A DNA stretch of 64,000 bases from Lojkania enalia. Lineage: Eukaryota > Ascomycota > Dothideomycetes > Pleosporales. The stretch spans positions 128,982 through 192,981 of the forward strand of contig ML986667.1 in NCBI GenBank assembly GCA_010094045.1, written 5' to 3'. The notes beneath the pieces are model-generated. The model was not told where the DNA came from and searched no databases. It was given only the letters and a program-made list of their open reading frames with translations. Each line of letters opens with the position of its first letter. Positions within the stretch are counted from its first letter, which is position 1. Shown one piece after another: positions 57,801 to 64,000 of this stretch. The position numbers and the translations under genes were made by a program.

Positions 57801-59047
57801 CTCTTATGAGGTAATGTTGGGTCGTCTTTCTCTATAGACTGGCTGCCATTCAGGCTTATGATGGAATCATCGTCTGACTCCAGCCGCTTGTCGTCCACCC
57901 ATTCGAGTCGAGCTTTCCATACGCTAGCCATGTCTTGCCATGCGCGCCTATTCGGCTTATCAATGAAGCCTATCCTTCTCCACGCTGAATCCGAATCAGC
58001 GCTGTCTAAATGCACGTTCGTTCGCATAATTCGGATTCCGTGCTCGTTGACCCATGCCACAAATTTCCCGGACAAAGACCACTTAATGGTACTAATAGTG
58101 CCTTCTCCTGAATGCAGAATGGTATCCTTTCCAGAATGTCCACCTAGTCCTATCGCGCCGAGCCAACCTTGAGCAGCGGCAGCGGCGTGGCTGGTGTTTG
58201 CATTCGATCGAACGCCTGTCTGGCCACCCACGGTAAGTATCAGCTCCCCTGCTAGGCCTCCCGAGAGATACGCGCGATCGGATTTGTACTCCGGGGATAA
58301 TGCTACTGCTTGCACAGGTCGTGCAAAGTTTCTGAGCATTACATCTTTTGGGTCAACTAAAGAGGAGACACAAACATGTCCGTCTATAGACGAGGATGCT
58401 ATGTATATCTGATTCGACGGCGTAACAGGTACAGGCGGTTGTTGGCGGGGCGTCCGCGGGGAAGCTCCCTGCGGGTTCGAAGCTGGTGCTTGTCTTGAAG
58501 GCGTGTCTGGTCGTTCAGCCGCTCTGCTCGGAGAGTTAGGCTGCGCTGTGGGAAGGGGGGGTGGGAACGGCGATATCGATAGAGCAGTGACCGAGGCCGA
58601 AGGATGAGCGTTGTAGTTGCGGAGTGGTTGGAAAGAAGGTATAGTAAGAACGTGCTATTGATGTAAGTTCCGCTGTTCACGTGATGGTTGCATAGCTGAT
58701 GATACTACTCACAATATTGCCGTTATGTGTGCCTATAATCTACCTAGAACTCAGCAATGCACGCCGCAAGTGGAGCTCCTGGGAGCGTGGGGGAGCATGC
58801 GCCGTACCATTTTATCCCCCGCGACCATGAACGCGCTCGTCGCGTCGCCATTACGGTACACCGGACCCAGACTACTTGTTAAACGAGTGTATTTGAGCTT
58901 CGGCTCCTCCTCTACCTCATCCTCATCATCCTCTTCTTCCTCTGATTCCTGCTTAGCGCCCGCTTTGCCGCGATTGAGAACGCGCTGGAGGCGAGACTCG
59001 TCGCGAGCAGCGGCATTCGACTCGTTTTCGTCCGTCTCCGCAGCCAT
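54822..59047 (-). CDS. VPS41: HOPS-complex subunit Vps41, 1332 aa
   Basis: Five exons, 59047-58808, 58739-58713 (27 nt), 58654-57642, 57591-55810 and 55758-54822, introns 50-68 nt. An acidic N-terminus (ESEEEEDDEDEVEEEP) leads to LKYTRLTSSLGPVYRNGDATSAF, VAGDKM-IIGTHNGNI-HVLTIPSFQPLRNY and a WD-like propeller with fungus-specific insertions. FLRFDDCIVSGISLYTPSLLLVLAYRTR follows the third intron. The clathrin-repeat region includes DLTDHFNWELEHENYKDAWELI and REYIPELVHILSKTGQTKRALYLII. A C-terminal RING-like domain has CTGCCHPF, CGHVFHLSC and CVVC. Vps41 tethers vesicles at the vacuole within HOPS. The 27 nt exon supplies IIGTHNGNI. Confidence 0.93.
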
Positions 59048-59289
59048 GCTGGCGGCATGAGCTGCGGTATGCAAAGAGAGGCGCCTGTGAAGCTCCGGAG
59101 TTTGTGAGGGTTGAAGCTAGGTGGTGATGCTCTGGCACTCCCGGATCCAATGATGTCGATTTGCCAAGGCCTCGGGAGTGCGCATGGATAGAGCTCCGCA
59201 AACTTTCAGCTTGACTGTCGGATGGTTTCTTCCACCCACCAATTCACTCCTTTGGAGAGCACGATGCTCGTAGCCTGGTCCATTCGGCC
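59048..59289. promoter_or_regulatory. 242 bp shared divergent promoter, VPS41 / DUF155 gene
   Basis: The two ATGs are 242 bp apart and divergent. No TATA box seen. Confidence 0.45.
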
Positions 59290-60757
59290 ATGACTCTTTT
59301 CCGCCTCAATGTCGTGAATTGCTTAACCAGGAGCAAAGCTCCTACCACACGACAATTCGTCTCCACAAGTGTCCGAATCACGCGACTTGTACCATCAAAA
59401 CCGAACCTTTCAGCCCGAACCTTCTCCTCGACCGCTGCGACATGGAAGAAAGTAGATTTCACACAAAAGCAAGAGTTGCAGAATCTGGAAGTAGCATCAG
59501 AGATAGCCGCGAAAGATGATGCCCATAAAGATGAGCGGAAGGCGCCTAGGAAAAATGCCGGCAAGACATCATCGCTCAGGCGGGTAGCCGTGGAAGCTCA
59601 GCGATCAAGAGGGTTTGTGAAGGGACATGGCAACAAGCGGTTCGTAGATCCTGAAGTGGATACAAAGGTAACATCACATTCTGAAGTTCTCCTGTCCTTC
59701 GCTGAACGCGCAATAGACCGTCACAGCTTATTGCGCTGCTGAGACATACAACATATCTACCGCGGCTCGACTTGTCAAAGCGCAAGGATACGAACTCGAC
59801 CCCTTCCAGACCGGACTATATCCCCAAGTCGTTCATGTGCAGACATCCGACCGACCCTCCGAAGTCAAGGATAGCCAACATGGAGATATCTTCATCTTTC
59901 CTTCCGGGACTGTCGTAACGTGGAATGTGCGAGAGAGGGAGGCCCTTCATCTGGTCAATCGCATATTACCCGCTGCTGCAGAGGGATCTCACCTCGAGCT
60001 CTTAGAAACAGAAGACCTTGACTACCTTGAGGATCCCACTAAGGAAAGTAGCGAGGTTATTGGGGACACAATTATCCTGGGGACAAAAGCCGAATCGGAG
60101 GGACATGATTACCAAAGGGACCCGGGAGTTCGGGCCCAGAGCGACACAAAGTGGGATGAATCAGACCAGCGCCACGAAGTTGACACCGTTCTTGCAAAGA
60201 TTGCATTCTCTTCTGGGCTAGCCAGGTCAACAAAGCTGGCCGTATTAGAAAGCATGCTGAGTTCTTATCAACATTCAACGAGATTGATCCCTACAATGCT
60301 AGCTAAGGGTGAGAACATGGGGGTAGCCAAGAGAAACCTCCCATTCACAAGATCCTTCATCCTACGAAAGACAGGTGAATTGCTAAGCATTCGGGCGCAG
60401 CTAAATCTCTACTCTGAACTTACAGACTCACTACCAGACATTTTCTGGGATAGCCGGCACGAGCTCGGGCTTGGCGAATACTACGAGCAAGTCGGCCGGG
60501 CTCTAGATGTGGGTGTCCGCATCAAAGTCTTAAACGAGAAGATTGGATTTGCTCAGGAGATCGCCAGTGTGCTGAGAGAGAATCTCAGTGAGAAGCATGG
60601 CCTGCGGCTCGAGTGGGCCATCATTGCCTTGATCGCCGTCGAAGTTGTCCTTGAGTTCTATCGCCATTGGAAAGATTCTCAAGAAAGAGACGACCCTGAT
60701 AGTACGGAGGCATTGCTCCGGGATTATTTGAACAAAATAAATAGTGCATCTCCTTAG
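59290..60757 (+). CDS. mitochondrial DUF155 (RMND1/Rmd1-type) protein, 472 aa
   Basis: Exons 59290-59667 and 59717-60757 (49 nt intron, gctgaac branch). The start MTLFRLNVVNCLTRSKAPTTRQFVSTSVRI is a presequence. Splicing gives TVTAYCAAETYNISTAARLVKAQGYELDPFQ, the DUF155 opening. GDIFIFPSGTVVTWNV, KIAFSSGLARSTKLAVLE, SLPDIFWDSRHELGLGEYYEQVGRALDVGVRI and the C-terminal membrane helix LRLEWAIIALIAVEVVLEFYRHW complete the family pattern. Human RMND1 supports mitochondrial translation; yeast relatives sit with the mitoribosome or affect meiotic division. The molecular activity is unknown. Confidence 0.9.
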
Positions 60758-61288
60758 TGAGATGTCGTTTTAGATACCCCACTCAATTTCATGAACATTT
60801 ACGGTCCGCTAGCATCCTGATGACCTTGGGTTTCTTGTTTCATTTTAAATGCGTTAATACAAAAACGTGCTCTAGCATTCTACCGAAGTTGGAAGAGGTA
60901 TAACGCGAATACCCGACCTGTTTCATTATCGCCGTCCTAAGTGTCTTCTCTCCGTACTTCATGGGCAGAACTCAAAGCCTAATCTCAATGACGTTGGCCC
61001 GTTTCAAGCATATCCTACCTCTCAGAGTCGTGTCTAAGCCCGCGTTACCAACTAGATTGCGCTATCTTAGAGCATGTTTCATAGTGTAGTCTTCAATGAT
61101 TCTTGTCTCCGATGAGTTATAAGTATAAGCAGTGGATGGCATCCATAGATGTGCAATTCCATAGCAAGGGACAACTGAGCGAATACCTAAACATTCTGAC
61201 TCTATAAAAGAATTGATCCAGTCTATAGCTCAAACGCCCTAGAGACGATAAGCACCATTAGTAACCTATCTCCTTTCCACCACTACGA
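60758..61288. other. intergenic
   Basis: 3' flank of the DUF155 gene. Nothing recognised. Confidence 0.5.
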
Positions 61289-61864
61289 ATGTCCGCAACA
61301 CTACAATATCGTCTTATTTTTACGCCCGGGACCTGACAGGCGGAGCAGATAGTTCAGCAGCTGGGTTATCCCTCGTCAGCTCCATCGTTCTCCTATTGTA
61401 TGAAACTCATTTCCTCCCACCTCAACCCTACCAAGGCATCATCTAGCGAGACGCACTTATCCCTACATCCATCCTAGTCCCGACACCCACTTAATCGTCC
61501 AAGGCTCCCTCACAATCGGCTAGTACAATCTTCGCGACCATAATTACTATACCTACATAGCTGGACAGTATATTCTCGTGGCTCCGGGTGCGTGCTACCA
61601 AGCTCAGGCTAGCTGCGATAGCTGTGTGTTGTGACGGGCCGTCGTAGACTATCAAATACTACCGCGGAACGATTAGTCGAGCGATGCATGTTGAGGAAGC
61701 TGGGACGGGCGAATAGAGCGGCGTTCCAGGCTGTGGAGTATCAACAACAATACTACAAGAAGCACATTTAAGGAGGAAAGAATATGGGCGGGACTGGAAA
61801 GATTCTCCGCTTGGCTGATTACGAACTTAGTGGGCGAGGATCGATGCTAACTAGTGATAAATGA
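61289..61864 (+). pseudogene. relic of a small cupin-like gene
   Basis: Blocks in + frames read MSATLQYRLIFTPGT (stop) QAEQIVQQLGYPSSAPSF, then after frame changes YIHPSPDTHLIVQGSLTIG, DHNYYTYIAGQYILVAPGACYQAQA, GRRRLSNTTAERLVERCML, and RANRAAFQAVEYQQQYYKKHI (stop) GGKNMGGTGKILRLADYELSG. The H.I..G.L.......P..Y.A pattern resembles a cupin barrel. Several in-frame stops and shifts make it non-functional. The family assignment is a guess from pattern; the decayed state is seen directly. Confidence 0.35.
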
Positions 61865-62715
61865 CCCATCGGATTCACCGTTAGCTTCGCACTGTACTTA
61901 GATGTAATCTTTTAATTATTCCGTGTCTTCTATTCATAATCTCCCATTCCTATTAGCTTACCCCACCAACTCCTTCTATGCGCTAGCTTCAGCAGAATGT
62001 CTTCCCAGGGGCGCCGCCATCCTGAGGCCGGGATGCTAGACTCCGGCGAATGAGCACAGGACGGATCTTAGAGAACTCCATCTGTCAGAAAATAGTTGTA
62101 ATAACATCTGTATTTCCCACAATGATTTATCCAATGACGAATGGTGAAAAGCGCCACATGCATGCATTATGCACGCCCCTTCGCCCCTCCAGTAGCCCGG
62201 CGATCTACACTTTTTCGCAAACTTGCCAGATGGGGTAATATTTAATTGAGTTATCGTTCAACTAGCACGTTCGCATATTACTGCGAGCTTGACCTATTTG
62301 ATGAGGGGTCAGGCCCTGTAAGGTGGAATGTATAAAGGCAATGCATAGATAGATATGGAGGTTGGAAGGTGCACTCTGTATTCCTCGGTCCTCCTTAGAG
62401 CTAAAGGGATATAGCAAGAATGTTACCTACGTTTTACCTACACGATCTACACAATCACAATAATCTTGGATGAGGTCAAGAAATACACTTTCGTGGTAGT
62501 GATTCGATGCCCCTCATTCCCTTCCCGTCCTCCCCAAGATCACCACGAGTACATAACCCTCGCTTCTAGTAAATAGGAAAGGGAAACGAAGAGGGGAAGG
62601 TATATGGCTACTTGAAACGGGCAGAACTATACATTTACATGTTTATCTCCACCCTTCATCCGCGCAAAAGGATCGCATTCTTCCCATATCGCACCCGCAT
62701 CGGGGCAAAAATTTA
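61865..62715. other. intergenic
   Basis: No coding or RNA feature recognised between the cupin-like relic and tRNA-Met. The 62-codon ORFs at 62050 and 62612 are unconvincing. Confidence 0.45.
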
Positions 62716-62822
62716 TGTCCCGTGCCAGACTCGAACTGGCGGCCTTGGGATTGCTGCTACTCAGAGCAGTCATAGTATGGAAGCTATGAGACCCACGTGA
62801 TAACCAACTACACCAACGAGAC
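62716..62822 (-). tRNA. elongator tRNA-Met(CAU) with a 33 nt intron
   Basis: On the minus strand the acceptor GTCTCGT pairs with ACGGGAC (one G-T wobble), discriminator A. The D arm is GTGTAGTTGGTTATCAC, the anticodon stem TGGG/CCCA, and the loop CTCATA|A gives anticodon CAT. The U31-U39 mismatch is also found in yeast-type elongator tRNA-Met. The intron, 62784-62752, starts right after position 37. The T arm GCCAG-TTCGAGT-CTGGC is perfect. A T5 run follows at about 62711-62707 on the minus strand as terminator. Confidence 0.85.
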
Positions 62823-63507
62823 TTTTTACGACTTCATGGAACTGATTGCCTTTTGTAAGATCTATATAAAGCATATTTACTAAGAAAGTGAATTGAAGAA
62901 TCGACGTGGGGTTCCGAATACAAATGTCTATCTATGAGTGGTTAAATAAGCGGGTCGCTAGGATAGATGGCATGAGATGATTGGATAACGCAGAACGGAA
63001 AGTGGCTAAAGTGGCTCGCTGGAACACGAACTGTGCAGGGTAAAGAACGGACGGATGTGATAGCTTCGTGATCCAAAATCTTCTATCATTATTTATTATT
63101 CCTTTGCTTTTGAATATCAGTGATATTACGTCCAACACCTAGCATTCCTGTTATTGCATTCAAGGCATTGAAGGGTAACAATCTCTTTCGCTTCCCAACA
63201 CGCAACAATCAAGAACTACATTAAGATTGGTCTAGAACACGCTCTTGAACGCCGGCAATCTTCGTCCACGAAGTCAAAGCATCTGCATGCATGGCAAATC
63301 ATATTACAACGTCTATCCATAACAATACATCTCCGCGAATGAAACTCATACCAAAACTTTTTCGAAACCCCCTCTAGATGCGAGACGCCAAAAACACCAT
63401 ATATAAAAAGAATGCCACGTAGACTAATTTTGCTGGACAAGTCAACCTCTAACACAAATTGCTATTAGAAATGCTAGAAGACCGATAGCGCCGATACCCA
63501 GCGACGC
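62823..63507. other. intergenic, tRNA-Met upstream and RBD2 3' flank
   Basis: No recognisable gene. ORFs at 62932-63138 and 63216-63455 (minus) have no family features. Confidence 0.45.
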
Positions 63508-63972
63508 CTAAGGACCAAGTCGCTGCCCCGGTTCAGGACTCCTCGAGACGTTACTAAGGGGCACAGCTGTTGGAAGAACACCGTATCGTCCGTATGTCTT
63601 CTGGTCGACGGAGACATAGTGCGGGAGGCGGCCGAGGAGATTGAGTTTGCCTTCAACCCAGCGGAGGATCTTTTCGTGGGGAACGAGGAACTTGATGTAG
63701 CCGAGAGCCCCTAGATTCTCCATTAGAGTATAATTCGTGTATCAAGAAGATGACCAGAACATACAAAGATATCCAATTCCTAGGCCGCATAGATGTCCGA
63801 CTAGGCTTACGTTCGGGACGAGAAAGCTGATAATGAAGACCAAAATCAAAGGAGTTGTCCAGGTAGGTATCTTGTAAGGCCCAATGCTGAAATTTGGATT
63901 CGCCTTTTGCGTCTTCATGGCCTCTGAAGCGAGCAACAGAAAGACCCAGACGCTATCTGTGTAAGCATATCC
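63508..63972 (-). CDS. RBD2: C-terminal part of rhomboid-like protein Rbd2 (gene continues past the right edge)
   Basis: Two exons are in the window: 63972-63765 and 63710-63508, with a 54 nt intron (GTATGT, TCTAG). Upstream, TTCTTTTGCAG at 63973-63983 is the 3' end of another intron, so the rest lies outside. The peptide DSVWVFLLLASEAMKTQKANPNF, IPTWTTPLILVFIISFLVPN, GHLCGLGIGYLWALGYIKFLVP and LNLLGRLPHYVSVDQKTYGRYGVLP is diagnostic for fungal Rbd2. The GHLCG histidine corresponds to the rhomboid active-site His; the Ser motif would lie upstream. Rbd2-type rhomboids act in the Golgi, for example in SREBP processing in some fungi. Confidence 0.88.
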
Positions 63973-64000
63973 CTGCAAAAGAATTATAGTCGAAGTGTAC

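Overview
The window is nuclear DNA of a filamentous ascomycete (Pezizomycotina). The evidence is many genes with 45-75 nt introns carrying CTAAC/CTGAC-like branch sites, a fungal gene set (DHH1, COG3, VPS41, FMP25, RBD2, HSP9/12, a FIG1-like protein), tRNA genes with introns just 3' of the anticodon, and a 10 kb AT-rich block with the C-to-T/G-to-A signature of repeat-induced point mutation (RIP). I cannot name the species.

Layout. 1-5.3 kb: the 3' end of an AT-hook protein gene, a rhomboid protease gene with a one-base frameshift in an A8 run, and DHH1. 5.3-12.5 kb: an accessory patch. A decayed Crinkler-like P-loop NTPase gene is split in two by a 2.7 kb element that has long terminal inverted repeats, a TA target duplication and a captured DUF6594 gene fragment. 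12.5-27.9 kb: a compact run with an F-box protein, an AUH-type enoyl-CoA hydratase, a HIT hydrolase, ribokinase, the EFM5 methyltransferase, a LACTB2-like metallo-beta-lactamase, intron-bearing tRNA-Ser(UGA), a histidine phosphatase, a fructosamine-kinase-family protein, an ankyrin-repeat protein with a STAND-type N-terminal domain, and a Fig1-family membrane protein. 28-38.4 kb: a decayed ORF, HSP9/12, serine hydroxymethyltransferase, COG3 and FMP25. 38.4-54.8 kb: gene-poor. It holds two copies of one Ty1/copia element, one nested in the other in inverse orientation, both with intact target-site duplications and RIP-eroded interiors. 54.8-64 kb: VPS41, a mitochondrial DUF155 (RMND1-type) gene, a decayed cupin-like gene, intron-bearing tRNA-Met(CAU), and the 3' end of RBD2.

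Most intact genes are housekeeping: mRNA decay (DHH1), Golgi and vacuole trafficking (COG3, VPS41), mitochondrial function (rhomboid, FMP25, DUF155, AUH), one-carbon and sugar metabolism (SHMT, ribokinase, bisphosphatase-like), and eEF1A methylation (EFM5). They are independent transcription units, often divergent pairs sharing 200-400 bp promoters. I see no biosynthetic cluster and no defence operon.

The gene models were spliced by hand from reading frame, splice signals and remembered family conservation, so exon borders are inferences. The best leads are the TIR element that disrupts the NTPase gene and carries a DUF6594 fragment, the nested copia pair with its uneven RIP and half-tRNA-type primer site, and several unusual gene structures (two GC-AG introns, a 13 nt microexon, a 27 nt exon).
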